Origin: JAIQFF01 sp963725615
GTDB lineage: Bacteria; Acidobacteriota; Terriglobia; Terriglobales; Acidobacteriaceae
Length of the DNA stretch: 64,000 bases
NCBI GenBank assembly: GCA_963725615.1
Contig: CAVRZO010000026.1
Coordinates: 62,001-126,000, forward strand
Reading direction: 5' to 3'
Below are positions 17,054-26,231 of this stretch, one piece after another (position 1 is the stretch's first letter; every line of letters begins with the position of its first letter). The notes beneath the pieces are model-generated. The model ran no database searches and was not told the origin of the DNA. It was given only the letters and a program-made list of their open reading frames with translations. The position numbers and the translations under genes were made by a program.

Positions 17054-18652
17054 CTACTTTCCCGAATTCTCCGGCAGGGCTTGCACCTTGCTGTGCTTCC
17101 GGCCGTAGGTGAAGTACACAACCAGCCCGATCGCCAACCAGATAATCAGGCGGGCCCAGTTGATCCAACCCAGCCGGTACATCATGTAGCCATTGAAGAG
17201 GACGCCAAGGATTGGCACCAGCGGCACCCATGGCGTGCGGAAGGGACGCGCCTGATCGGGATCCGTGCGCCGCAGCATGAGCACTGCAATGCATACGATC
17301 ACAAACGCCAGCAACGTGCCGATGTTCACCATCTTCCCGATGTCGTCAATTGGTATCAGGCTTCCCACTATGGCAGCCAGCAGTCCCACCAGGATCGTGT
17401 TCTTCCACGGCGTGCGCCACCTGGGGTGGATATCAGCAAAGAATTTCTTGGGCAGTAGACCATCGTTGGCCATGGAGTAGAGAACGCGAGTCTGCCCCAG
17501 GAGCATGACCAGCATCACGCTGGTCAGCCCGGCGAGCGCGCCCAGGGTAATGATGTGCGAGGCGCCGCTCAGTCCTCGATCCATGAACGCGCGGGCGATG
17601 GGAGCCTCAATATTCACTTCGCGCCATGGCACCATGCCCGTGAGGACGGCGGCCACGAGAATATAGAGCACGGTGCAGACCAACAGTGAAGCAATGATGC
17701 CAATGGGCAAGTCGCGTTGCGGATTCTTGGCTTCCTGTGCAGTGGTGGAAACCGCGTCAAATCCGATATACGCAAAAAAGATATAGGCCGCGCCCGCACC
17801 GATGCCGGAGAACCCCATGGGCGCAAACGAATGCCAGTCTCCGCCCCAGTTGCTGGCACTCACGTAGCGGAAGCCCAGGCCGATGACAAATAACACCACG
17901 GAAACTTTGATGACCACGATGGTCGAGTTGAAGCGCGCGCTCTCCTGGATGCCGATGGCGAGAATCGCCGTGATGACCAGGGCAATCACGAACGCCGGCA
18001 TATTCCAGCCCACCTCGACTCCGAACATTTTGGGGGCGTCCAACAGCTTATGCGCGCCCTCCAGGAGTTGCGGCGACTGCGCCGCGATGATGTCGGAAAC
18101 TTTGTTGAGGAAGGCCTGAGTGCCGGGAAGAAGAGAGGAGTCTGAAGCCTGCGCCATCTGCCGGGCCACAATATTTTCAGCGGCGCGCAGTCCCGTCCAG
18201 TGGTCGTAGGCCAGCCAGAGCGGCATCTTGATATGGAAAATATCCAGCAGCTCAATGAAGTGGTTGGACCAGCCCGACGACACAGTACTGGCGCCCATCG
18301 CGTATTCGAGGGTCAAATCCCAACCGATGATCCAGGCAAACAGTTCACCCAGAGTGGCGTAAGCATAGGTGTAAGCGCTGCCGGCCAGGGGAATCATGGC
18401 GGCAAATTCGGCATAGCAAAGGGCCGCGAACGCACATCCCGTGCCTGACAGGACAAACGAAAGCATCAGGCCCGGCCCGGCATAGTGCGCGCCCAGACCC
18501 GAAAGCACAAAGATGCCCGCCCCAATGACCGCGCCCACTCCCAGCGCGGTGAGTTGAAAAGGCCCGAGGGTTCGCTTCAGGCTGCGCTCGCCCGACTCCC
18601 CGGCTTCCGCCAGCAGCATGTTCATCGGCTTTCTAGCCCAGATATTTGCCAT
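17054..18652 (-). CDS. APC-family amino-acid permease (CAT/YfnA-like)
   Basis: The 532-aa protein has the APC N-terminal consensus (ALGVGAVIGAGIFVLSG) and about 12-14 hydrophobic segments, with the SLC7A1/CAT-type second signature (YAYATLGELFAWIIGWDL..LEY). A loop of ~70 residues follows TM3. It probably imports or exchanges cationic amino acids; substrate identity is inference. A second APC gene lies upstream on the same strand. Confidence 0.88.
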   Translation of the reverse strand: MANIWARKPMNMLLAEAGESGERSLKRTLGPFQLTALGVGAVIGAGIFVLSGLGAHYAGPGLMLSFVLSGTGCAFAALCYAEFAAMIPLAGSAYTYAYATLGELFAWIIGWDLTLEYAMGASTVSSGWSNHFIELLDIFHIKMPLWLAYDHWTGLRAAENIVARQMAQASDSSLLPGTQAFLNKVSDIIAAQSPQLLEGAHKLLDAPKMFGVEVGWNMPAFVIALVITAILAIGIQESARFNSTIVVIKVSVVLFVIGLGFRYVSASNWGGDWHSFAPMGFSGIGAGAAYIFFAYIGFDAVSTTAQEAKNPQRDLPIGIIASLLVCTVLYILVAAVLTGMVPWREVNIEAPIARAFMDRGLSGASHIITLGALAGLTSVMLVMLLGQTRVLYSMANDGLLPKKFFADIHPRWRTPWKNTILVGLLAAIVGSLIPIDDIGKMVNIGTLLAFVIVCIAVLMLRRTDPDQARPFRTPWVPLVPILGVLFNGYMMYRLGWINWARLIIWLAIGLVVYFTYGRKHSKVQALPENSGK

Positions 18653-18693
18653 CCCTAAGTTTCTCCTTCGATCTCGACGATCGATTATCTTGT

Positions 18694-18846
18694 CCTGTCA
18701 TCCTGAGCGGAGTAGGTTGCTCGCTTGCGAGCAAACTTACGAAGTCGAAGGACCCCTATAAACCTGCACTTGTGCCGCCCGTAGGGGTCCTTCGACTGCG
18801 CGAAAACTTCGCCAGGCGAAGTTTCCTCTCCGCTCAGGATGACAAT
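18694..18846. repeat. Long hairpin of the GTCATCCTGAGCG..GAAGGACC type
   Basis: The arms begin and end with TGTCATCCTGAGCGGAG (18696-18712) and CTCCGCTCAGGATGACA. The inner parts match TCGAAGGACCCCTA with TAGGGGTCCTTCGA, and GCTCGCTTGCGAGC is a self-palindrome. It occupies the gap between the two permease genes. Related copies are at 40741-40781 and 49940-50176. Confidence 0.85.
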
Positions 18847-18865
18847 GTGCTTCCCGCACAACCTG

Positions 18866-20446
18866 CTAAGAACTGGCGCCAACTGCTCCAGTCGAACGGC
18901 GCGACCACAAGAAATACACCGGAATTCCGAGCAAGACGACAATCAGCCCGGGCCACGTGAACTGCGGTTTGTAGCGTAATAGCACGACATCGATAAATAG
19001 AGCCATCACGATATAAATTGCCGGAAGCACCGGATAACCAACCGCCCGATAAGGCCGCTCCGCATCGGGGCGGGTGCGCCGCAGCACGAACAGGCCAAAA
19101 ATAGTAAGGACGTAAAAAACCAGCACGGCAAAGATGATGTAGTCGAGCAGCTGTCCATAGCTGCCGGAGACGCACAGGATGCAGGTCCAGACCATTTGCA
19201 CCATCAGGGAAACGGCTGGAGTCTTGTGGGTCGGATGCAGTTTGGCCACGCTCTTGAAAAATAATCCGTCCTTGGCCATGGCATAGTAGACGCGCGAGCC
19301 CGCCAGAATCAGGCCGTTGCAGCAGCCGAAAGTAGACAGCATGATGGCGATCGCCATCAGCGTTCCGCCCGTCGCGCCCAGCATCTGGGACATGACCGCG
19401 GTGCCTACGCGGTCTTCGGAGGCGTACTTGATGCCGCGCTCCAGAATGGTCGCGCCGGTCGGACTACCATCGAGGGGCAGAATATTCAGGTAGATGAAGT
19501 TGCAGGCAATATACAGGGCAATCACCACGCCTGTTCCCAATGCTAATGACAGCGGCAGATTGCGGCTGGGATTCTTCACTTCGCCGGCGGTGAAAGTGAC
19601 GTTATTCCAGGCATCAGCGGAGAAGAGCGATCCCACCTGGGCGACCGCGAGAATGGTCAGCGTGCCCACCAGCACAGTCGGTCCGCCCACTCCCACCTGC
19701 ACCGCGTGCTGCGCCCCCAGGCTCGCGTTGTGCCAGAAGTTTCCCTGAAAGTTAGCCGCCAGAGCTTGCGCATTGCGCCCGACGAATAATCCCAGCAAGG
19801 CCAGACCTAGTAGGGCTGAAACCTTGGCGAAGGTGAAAACGTTCTGGATCAACGCGCCCGTCTTCAGGCCGAAGATATTGATGACCGACAGCGACGTCAC
19901 CACCAGAATCGCCACCAGATTCTGCGTGCTCAGCCCGGTCTCCATGTTTCCCAGCACCATGGGGCCAATATGAATGGGCGGAACTTTCCAGAAGTGGACA
20001 ATCCAGTTGGAAGAAGAAATCGAGGGAAAGAAAATACCGAGAAACTTGCCGAAGGCGACGCCGACAGCGGCAATGGTGCCAGTCTGGATCACCAGAAAAA
20101 GCGTCCAGCCATAAAGAAATCCCCAAAGCGGCCCCAGCGCTTCGCGCAGGTAGACATATTGACCGCCGGCGCGCGGCATCATCGCGGCCAGTTCGCCGTA
20201 GCTGAGGGCTCCGACGATGGTCAGGAACCCGGTCACCAGCCAGGCGCCAATCAGCAAAGCGGGCGAGTCTACCTCGCGGGATATTTCCGCGGAGACAATA
20301 AAGATGCCGGAGCCAATCATGGAGCCGATGACCAGCATGGTGCCGCTGGTCAGTCCGAGGCCCTTTACCAGTTCTTTATCTTGTCGGCTGTGGATGTCCC
20401 AGTCGGTGGCCGCTGCTGGCGTAGGTGGCTTGGTCTCGGTACTCAC
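18866..20446 (-). CDS. APC-family amino-acid permease (LAT/SteT-like)
   Basis: The 526-aa protein has the APC signature GTMLVIGSMIGSGIFIVSAE and LAT-type features (PRAGGQYVYLREALGPLWGFLYGW; NLPLSLALGTGVVIALY). It has about 12-13 TM segments. It is probably an amino-acid exchanger or importer; the substrate is unknown. It is separated from the CAT-like gene by a repeat and follows thiE by ~60 bp. Confidence 0.88.
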   Translation of the reverse strand: MSTETKPPTPAAATDWDIHSRQDKELVKGLGLTSGTMLVIGSMIGSGIFIVSAEISREVDSPALLIGAWLVTGFLTIVGALSYGELAAMMPRAGGQYVYLREALGPLWGFLYGWTLFLVIQTGTIAAVGVAFGKFLGIFFPSISSSNWIVHFWKVPPIHIGPMVLGNMETGLSTQNLVAILVVTSLSVINIFGLKTGALIQNVFTFAKVSALLGLALLGLFVGRNAQALAANFQGNFWHNASLGAQHAVQVGVGGPTVLVGTLTILAVAQVGSLFSADAWNNVTFTAGEVKNPSRNLPLSLALGTGVVIALYIACNFIYLNILPLDGSPTGATILERGIKYASEDRVGTAVMSQMLGATGGTLMAIAIMLSTFGCCNGLILAGSRVYYAMAKDGLFFKSVAKLHPTHKTPAVSLMVQMVWTCILCVSGSYGQLLDYIIFAVLVFYVLTIFGLFVLRRTRPDAERPYRAVGYPVLPAIYIVMALFIDVVLLRYKPQFTWPGLIVVLLGIPVYFLWSRRSTGAVGASS

Positions 20447-20460
20447 AGCCCTCCTTGAGG

Positions 20461-20491
20461 TTTGTGTGGTCGCGGGCGACCCGCCCGCGAA
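20461..20491. repeat. Short GC-rich palindrome (GCGGGCGACCCGCCCGC)
   Basis: A CGCGGGCG / CGCCCGCG hairpin lies between thiE and the permease. The core word matches the 25-bp arms of the element inside the atpF reading frame (46904-46971). Confidence 0.6.
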
Positions 20492-20506
20492 GGCAGCGTT
20501 CCGACT

Positions 20507-21121
20507 TTACCCCAATATCCGGAAAAATTCCTCTGCTGATTTGCGTGGCTCCCGTATCAAGTCGGATATCACGGCCACGGAATCTGCCCCGGCTTCAATG
20601 ACAGATCGGCAGTTTTCACGGGTGATCCCCCCGATGGCCACCAATGGCTTGCGAGTCAGCGCTCTGGCCTCACGCACTCCCTGAAGGCCAATTACAGGAT
20701 CGGGATTCGCCTTACTCCCAGTCGCAAACACCGGTCCGATCGCGAGATAGTTTGCCGTAGTCTTGTCGGCCAGGGCGAGTTGCGCGGGATTGTGAGTAGA
20801 AACGCCCAGCCAGAGGCTGTCACCGATCACTGCTCTGGCACCCGCCGGCGACAAATCGTCCTGCCCGACGTGGACTCCATCGAAGCCGGCGGCCAGGCAC
20901 AAGTCCGCCCGGTCGTTCATGATCAGTCTGATCAAATCACCCAGACGGCGTTTTAGTTCTCGCGCCTGTTCAAGCATCTGGCGGGGGTTTCCGCTCTTGT
21001 TGCGATATTGCAGCAGGGTAACGCCACCCGCGACTAGTTCACTAGCGGATCCGCAGAGAGCGTCAATATCCGGGAAGTGAGAGCTGTCGAGGATGGCGTA
21101 AAGGCGGGGAGGGACAGTCAT
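20507..21121 (-). CDS. thiE: Thiamine-phosphate synthase
   Basis: The 204-aa TIM-barrel protein has ThiE signatures: LLQYRNKSG, HVGQDDLSP (phosphate/Mg site), GPVFATGSK and VAIGGI. It joins HMP-PP and the thiazole phosphate to make thiamine phosphate. No other thi gene and no TPP riboswitch is visible nearby; the upstream gap holds a GGACACTCCTGTCC repeat instead. Confidence 0.93.
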   Translation of the reverse strand: MTVPPRLYAILDSSHFPDIDALCGSASELVAGGVTLLQYRNKSGNPRQMLEQARELKRRLGDLIRLIMNDRADLCLAAGFDGVHVGQDDLSPAGARAVIGDSLWLGVSTHNPAQLALADKTTANYLAIGPVFATGSKANPDPVIGLQGVREARALTRKPLVAIGGITRENCRSVIEAGADSVAVISDLIREPRKSAEEFFRILG

Positions 21122-21128
21122 CAGACGA

Positions 21129-21275
21129 TGTGTGGGGCGGACACTCCTGTCCGTCGCTTTTCACTTGAACTCTAACCGCTCAAATTGACCCGCGGTTCTG
21201 TAACCGACAATCAAATCCAAAACAAAACCAACTTCAAAGGCGGCGGACAAAAGTGTCCGCCCCACATGGTCACAC
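21129..21275. repeat. Inverted repeat of GGGGCGGACACTCCTGTCC words
   Basis: The left arm TGTGGGGCGGACACTCCTGT (21131-21150) is answered by GGACAAAAGTGTCCGCCCCA (21245-21264). The right end runs into the accC stop codon region (accC ends at 21270). It fills the thiE-accC gap. Confidence 0.8.
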
Positions 21276-22634
21276 GACCGCCTCTGTTTTGCTTTGCGCC
21301 AGAAATCTTTCGATGAACGTCGTATCGACGTTCCCGGCCCGGAAATCGGGATCGGCCAGAATTCTGCGGTGCAGCGGAATCGTTGTGTAGATGCCCTCGA
21401 TGATGAACATTTCCAAAGCGCGCGCCATGCGCGAAACTGCTTCGGCGCGATCTTTGCCGCGCACGATCAGCTTCGCAATCAGCGAATCGTAATAGGGCGG
21501 AATCACGCCTTCCGCGTAGGCGGCAGTATCAATTCGGACCCCGGTGCCGCCGGGAGGATTGAACGTCGTAATCCTGCCCGCCGACGGCGTGAACTTCTCC
21601 GGATGCTCAGCATTGATGCGGCATTCGATAGCATGACCGCGATGCAGGATCGGACCATGCAGCACGTTCTCCAGGCGCTCCCCGGCGGCCAGCAGAATCT
21701 GGCTCTTCACCAGGTCCACGTCCGTGACCATTTCCGTGACCGGATGCTCTACCTGGATGCGCGTGTTCATCTCGATGAAGTAGAGCTTGCGGTCTTCGTC
21801 CATCAGGAATTCGATGGTGCCCGCATTCACGTAGCCCACGTCCGAAAGTGTTTTACAGAGAACCTGTCCGATCTGGTCGCGCAGTTCCGGCGAGACCTGG
21901 GTGGAGGGCGACTCTTCCAACAGCTTCTGGTGACGGCGCTGGATGGAGCACTCGCGCTCGCCCAGGCTGGCTACGTTTCCATACTGGTCGGCGAGGATCT
22001 GGAATTCGATGTGGCGGGGCCGCTCCACGAATTTCTCCATGTAGAGGTCGCCGTTGCCGAAAGAGGCCGCCGCTTCGGATGACGCCGCCTTGAACAGTCC
22101 GGGAAGTTCTTCCTCGCTGCGCACGATGCGCATGCCGCGCCCGCCGCCCCCGGCCGACGCCTTGATGATTACGGGAAATCCGACCTGGCGGGCCCACTCC
22201 ATGGCTTCGCCATCGCTGGCGAGGATTCCCTCCGAGCCGGGCAGAATGGGAACTCCGGCGCGCTTCATCGCCGCCCGGGCCTTTTCCTTTTCGCCCATCA
22301 GGCGGGTGATCTCCGGGGGAGGGCCGATGAATTTGATATTGCAGGTTTCGGCGACTTCGGCAAAGTTGGCATTTTCCGCCAGCAGACCGTAGCCGGGATG
22401 GATGGCGTCCACGTTGGCGATTTCCGCCGCGCTGATCACCGAAGGGATATTGAGATAGCTTTGCGCCAGCTGCGGCGGTCCGATGCAAATGGCTTCGTCC
22501 GCAAAACGCACGTGCAGCGAGTTGCGGTCGGCCTCGCTGTAAATGGCCACGGTGCGGATGCCCAGCTCCTTGCAGGCGCAAATGACCCGCAAGGCAATTT
22601 CTCCGCGATTGGCGATCAGGATCTTCTTGAACAT
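21270..22634 (-). CDS. accC: Biotin carboxylase subunit of acetyl-CoA carboxylase
   Basis: The 454-aa ATP-grasp enzyme has the expected N-terminus (MFKKILIANRGEIALRVI), the glycine-rich loop GGGGRGMR, the EMNTRIQVEHPVTE catalytic segment and a biotin-carboxylase C-domain (ECRINAEHPEKF). It carboxylates biotin on AccB, the first step of fatty-acid synthesis. It lies downstream of accB with a 200-bp gap filled by a CACAGAG-word element. Confidence 0.97.
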   Translation of the reverse strand: MFKKILIANRGEIALRVICACKELGIRTVAIYSEADRNSLHVRFADEAICIGPPQLAQSYLNIPSVISAAEIANVDAIHPGYGLLAENANFAEVAETCNIKFIGPPPEITRLMGEKEKARAAMKRAGVPILPGSEGILASDGEAMEWARQVGFPVIIKASAGGGGRGMRIVRSEEELPGLFKAASSEAAASFGNGDLYMEKFVERPRHIEFQILADQYGNVASLGERECSIQRRHQKLLEESPSTQVSPELRDQIGQVLCKTLSDVGYVNAGTIEFLMDEDRKLYFIEMNTRIQVEHPVTEMVTDVDLVKSQILLAAGERLENVLHGPILHRGHAIECRINAEHPEKFTPSAGRITTFNPPGGTGVRIDTAAYAEGVIPPYYDSLIAKLIVRGKDRAEAVSRMARALEMFIIEGIYTTIPLHRRILADPDFRAGNVDTTFIERFLAQSKTEAVV

Positions 22635-22660
22635 GCGCTAGTTGGTCAAGCTAAGAACTT

Positions 22661-22814
22661 CTACCACAGAGGCACAGAGACACGGAGAAAAACAAAAACA
22701 GGAAGAAACTTCACCGCGAAATAGCATTGTGTGGTCACTACCTGGACTATCAGCATCGAGAGGCTTTTTCTAGTCCGTTGGTTTTCTCTGTGTCTCTGTG
22801 CCTCTGTGGTGAAA
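22661..22814. repeat. Inverted repeat of CACAGAGGCACAGAGAC words in the accB-accC gap
   Basis: The left arm (22662-22692, ACCACAGAGGCACAGAGACA..) and right arm (22781-22811) are complementary over ~29 bp with one mismatch, separated by ~88 bp. Each arm is itself a degenerate repeat of CACAGAG. It splits a gene pair that is normally tight. Confidence 0.9.
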
Positions 22815-22834
22815 CGAGGGTTGGCCTCACGTAA

Positions 22835-23338
22835 CTATTTCCGCGGCCTTATCGCGAACAGTTCCTGCCCGTACTCGATCGGCGCATTGTTCGCGACCAG
22901 CATTTTCACGATCTCGCCCGCCACGTCGGACTCAATTTCGTTCATCAACTTCATGGCTTCCACGATGCACAGAATCTGGCCGGCTTCCACGATGTCTCCA
23001 GGCTTCACAAACGGTGGAGATCCCGGAGAAGGCGACTCGTAGAACGTGCCCACGATCGGGGAGCGCACGATATGCAACCCTTCTTCCGGCGCCGGCGCTT
23101 TCTCGGGAGCAGGCGGAGGCGGGGCGACTGTCCCGGGCACCGGGGCAGTGCCGGCCTCGGGAGCCGAAGGCGGCGCTGCGTGCACGGTAAAAAAGCGAGC
23201 GTCCGGCGCGGAGGACGACGCCACGGCATCACTTCCGCGCTTGATCCGCACTTTGACATCGCCTCGTTCCAGTTCAAACTCGGCGATGTCCTTCTCGATT
23301 AAGAACTCTATGAGTTCCTTTAGTTCTTTCTGATTCAT
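22835..23338 (-). CDS. accB: Biotin carboxyl carrier protein of acetyl-CoA carboxylase
   Basis: The 167-aa protein has an N-terminal helix (MNQKELKELIEFLIEKDIAE), a Pro/Ala-rich flexible linker (~60-90) and the C-terminal biotinyl domain with EAMKLMNEIESD, whose Lys carries biotin. The start at 23338 matches the family N-terminus; an in-frame extension to 23407 is rejected. The pepP-accB-accC order is a common bacterial arrangement. Confidence 0.95.
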   Translation of the reverse strand: MNQKELKELIEFLIEKDIAEFELERGDVKVRIKRGSDAVASSSAPDARFFTVHAAPPSAPEAGTAPVPGTVAPPPPAPEKAPAPEEGLHIVRSPIVGTFYESPSPGSPPFVKPGDIVEAGQILCIVEAMKLMNEIESDVAGEIVKMLVANNAPIEYGQELFAIRPRK

Positions 23339-23435
23339 CGTTATGCGGTGGGACCGACTTCTGCCTTCTTGGGCGCCCGCCGGAAAGGCACAACCAACCC
23401 GGAACATCTCCGGTGTCAGGAAGATGACCGCCGTT

Positions 23436-24533
23436 TCAAATCGCCACTAGTTCCTTGCTGGTGGGGGTCAAAACCTCGCACCCGCTTTCGGTAACTACAA
23501 CCATGTCCTCGATGCGCACACCCCACTTACCGGGAACATAAACTCCAGGTTCGATCGTGATCATCATGCCCGGCTGCAGGATCTCAGTCTGCCCGGCAGC
23601 CACGCGGGGCGCTTCGTGGATTTCCAAGCCTACGCCGTGACCGGTGGAATGCGTGAAATATTTTGCTAAACCACTTTTTTGCAATGACTTGCGGGCGGCG
23701 CGATCAACGTCACCCACGCTGACACCGGGCCTCACGGCGTCCACCGCAGCCTGCTGCGCCTGCTTCACCGCCTGGTAAACTCCGCGGGCCTCCGCAGAGG
23801 GGCGACCCACATACACAGTGCGGGTCATGTCTGAACAATAACCCGAGAGTATAACACCGAAGTCGCAGACCACGAATCCCTGCCCCGGGATGACGGCTTG
23901 CGAAGCCCGTGCCGTGAGGCAAGCGCCGAGCGCTCTCCGGCGGCAATGATGGTCTCAAACGACATGGCCTCCGCCCCAGCTTTGCGCGCTGCGTACTCCA
24001 TTTCGGCGGCCACCTCGGTTTCGCGGCACGCCTGGACGAATGACTTCGAGCGCCCGATCGAAAAGGCTAGCGCCCAGAAGGACTGCGGATCGAAGGCAAG
24101 CGATCTCTTCGTCGTCCTTCACCATGCGGGCCTGCTCCACCAGGGCGCGAGCTTCTCGCAGACGGAAGCCCGAGGGCAGAATTCCGGCGAGACGCGACCG
24201 GGCGGCCACCGTCATGTGTTCGCCCTCAATCCCAATCTTCGAGGGAGCTCGACGGCCTTTCTTCTGGTGCGTGGACAGCCAGGCAGCGGCTGCCGCGAGC
24301 GGACCTTGGCGAGCGATCACGATCTGTGCCGACCGTACTTCGGTCCGCGCCTGCTCGGTGTACCGCCCATCGGTGATGAACGCTGCCTTCTCTTCGGTGA
24401 GAAGGAGGGCGCCGGAGCTGCCGGTGAATCCGCAGAGGTAACGAAGATTGGCAGGATGTGTGACCAGCAGGGCGTCCAGGCGATTGCTGGAAAGAGAATT
24501 TTGCAGACGCTGCTGACGGCCTTTGTGGTCCAT
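23436..24533 (-). pseudogene. pepP: Xaa-Pro aminopeptidase (M24), frameshifted
   Basis: The N-terminal creatinase-like domain (24533 to ~24026) and the catalytic C-terminal part (~23900 to 23436: VVCDFGVILSGYCSDMTRTV, HSTGHGVGLEIHEAP, IEPGVYV) are both well preserved. Between them the frame changes three times. Removing one base from the doublets at 24025-24026, 23921-23922 and 23912-23913 restores RPGVRETEVAAEMEYAARKA.. and ..ERSALPHARASQAVIPGQGF, exactly as expected for M24 enzymes. Three insertions sum to one codon, so the two ends share a frame. The metal ligands (Asp, Asp, His, Glu, Glu) look intact. Either sequence error or early decay; the conserved place beside accBC favours a working gene. 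Confidence 0.85.
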
Positions 24534-24677
24534 GCCAGGAGTTTAGCAAGCGGGCGGTGTTGAGGTCATGGCGATCGACTGACGCGCGATTGCTTCCAGC
24601 AGTTCGCCTGATTACCATCAGTTACGGGCCGGAGGAGGATTCGAGATTCCGGCTGCTCCGGGGTTGAACTGCCTCCA

Positions 24678-25061
24678 TCAGCTCTTGATGGTTGCGGAGG
24701 AGCCTACCTGAATAGTGACCTTTTCGATCGGTTTGTCTTTGGGTAAATGTACCCGTTGTCTCCAACGGGTAAGCATCGAGGTCGAGTGGCTGGGAACTGC
24801 GAAGACATCGTAATCACCAGGCCTGAGGTTCACGAAGCGAAATTCACCTCTTTGATCCGTCGTGACATACCGAACCGCCCCCATTTGTGGTCGGTTGTAC
24901 TCTTTGACGTAGACCCTTGCGCCCCCAAGAGGGTGGCCGTCCGAATCGATGACCGTACCTGTAATTATGCCCGGCTCACCGGGGTCGCTTGCTACTTGCG
25001 CGACTGCAAATGAGATCACGCAATTAAGAATCAGCAGAGAAGCGAGACGCATTGTTTGCAT
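24678..25061 (-). CDS. Small exported carboxypeptidase-regulatory-like (CNA-B fold) protein
   Basis: The 127-aa product has a signal peptide (MQTMRLASLLILNCVISFAVAQ) and a single regulatory-like domain (GIITGTVIDSDGHPLGGARVYV.., GEFRFVNLRPGDYDVFAVP). This is the same fold as the N-terminus of the Oar-like barrels at 52-59 kb. The function is unknown. It lies ~110 bp downstream of the original stop of the beta-lactamase-like gene, so the two were neighbours before the IS insertion. Confidence 0.8.
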   Translation of the reverse strand: MQTMRLASLLILNCVISFAVAQVASDPGEPGIITGTVIDSDGHPLGGARVYVKEYNRPQMGAVRYVTTDQRGEFRFVNLRPGDYDVFAVPSHSTSMLTRWRQRVHLPKDKPIEKVTIQVGSSATIKS

Positions 25062-25116
25062 ACGCGAACCTACAACCGGTGTGCGCTATTGTAACGCGAG
25101 CAGTGGGAGCGTTTGA

Positions 25117-25157
25117 GGCGGGAAACCTGGGGACTGACTGTCCCCGGCTTTCCCGCC
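25117..25157. repeat. 18-bp-arm hairpin (GGCGGGAAACC..GGTTTCCCGCC type)
   Basis: The arms 25117-25134 and 25140-25157 pair with two mismatches around TGACT; the centre is GGGGACTGACTGTCCCC. It lies between the small exported gene and the left end of the IS. Confidence 0.75.
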
Positions 25158-25179
25158 GCTCGTTCCGAACTAGGCGACT

Positions 25180-26231
25180 TTTGCTTATCCGGTTGTTTCA
25201 GCCGACCACAAGCGGTAGTGTAAGTGGGTGCCTCGCCCGTCGTTTCCGAGAACTTTGCGCGAATTCCAGTTGGAGTTCGCCACCGAAGACGGTTGCCAGC
25301 AATATTTGGCCGCCTGCCGCTGGCCGGACGGCTTCGTGTGCCCGCGATGTGGAAACCAGCGCGCCTATGCATTGCTGAAGCTCAAACGCTGGCAATGCAC
25401 CGGTTGTCGCCACCAGGTTTCCCTGACCGCTGGGACGATCCTGCACAATACGAAGACACCGCTAACAGTTTGGTTCTGGGCAGCGTACCTGATGACTACG
25501 GACAAGCGTGGCATTTCTGCATTACTGTTGCAGCGCCAGCTTGCCCTGGAACGCTATGAAACAGCGTGGATGATGCTGCACAAATTCCGGCGAGCGATGA
25601 TCAACTTGGGACGCGAACCGCTACGGGGCGAAGTGGAAGTCGACGAGACGTGGGTTGGAGGGACGCAGGCCGGTTTACGCGGGAGCCGGCAACTCAAAGG
25701 TCGGAAAGCGGCACTGGTCCTCGTAGCGGTGGAGAAACGCGGTCGCGCCAGCGGGCGCGCTCGCATGGCCGTCATCCCGGATTTCAGAAGTGCAACGTTG
25801 ATCGCCTTCCTTAAACAAAACGTGGAGGCAGGCTCCACGGTATATACCGACGGCCTGAAGAGCTTCACCGGATTGCCAGAAGCTGGTTTTCAACACGTCC
25901 CCCGCAGCCAACCCCTGCGAATCGAGCTGCGGCAAGGCGCGAAGTCTGCGGTGCCTTTGGCGGACCGCGCAATCGGGAATCTGCAGCAATGGCTGATCGG
26001 GACCTATCACGGCGTGAGCCGCGATCAGCTACAGGTTTATCTCGATGAATTTGTTTTTCGCCACAATCGCCGCAGGCAACCCATAGCCGCGTTCCAGACC
26101 CTGCTCGGCCTTGGAACCGGTCGCAAACCTACAACTTATAAACAAATACGCGGGGCCGTGGACCTCTCCACTCGCCCGGCGACGCCCAACCCCAAGCTAT
26201 TGCGTGTTGCTGAAACAACCGGATAAGCAAA
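25180..26231. mobile_element. IS1595/ISXO2-type insertion sequence, 1052 bp, complete
   Basis: The termini are 23-bp perfect inverted repeats (25180-25202 and 26209-26231; TTTGCTTATCCGGTTGTTTC then AGC). They are flanked by an 8-bp direct repeat AGGCGACT (25172-25179 and 26232-26239), the target-duplication length known for IS1595. One intact transposase gene is inside. Perfect ends and an exact duplication point to a recent insertion. The target is the stop codon of the beta-lactamase-like gene. Confidence 0.93.
25228..26226 (+). CDS. IS1595-family (ISXO2-like) transposase
   Basis: The 332-aa protein starts at a GTG. It has an N-terminal zinc ribbon (CPRCGN..CTGCRH, ~31-60) and the ISXO2-like catalytic domain with VEVDETWVGG (first Asp, ~140), VYTDGLKSF (second Asp) and the EFVFRHNRRR region that supplies the last acidic residue. 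The gene ends inside the right inverted repeat (stop at 26224-26226). No accessory gene is carried. Confidence 0.93.
   Translation: MPRPSFPRTLREFQLEFATEDGCQQYLAACRWPDGFVCPRCGNQRAYALLKLKRWQCTGCRHQVSLTAGTILHNTKTPLTVWFWAAYLMTTDKRGISALLLQRQLALERYETAWMMLHKFRRAMINLGREPLRGEVEVDETWVGGTQAGLRGSRQLKGRKAALVLVAVEKRGRASGRARMAVIPDFRSATLIAFLKQNVEAGSTVYTDGLKSFTGLPEAGFQHVPRSQPLRIELRQGAKSAVPLADRAIGNLQQWLIGTYHGVSRDQLQVYLDEFVFRHNRRRQPIAAFQTLLGLGTGRKPTTYKQIRGAVDLSTRPATPNPKLLRVAETTG

Noticed and set aside
21122..21269. TPP riboswitch upstream of thiE
   Set aside because: The gap holds only the GGACACTCCTGTCC repeat; no CUGAGA or thi-box core is present.
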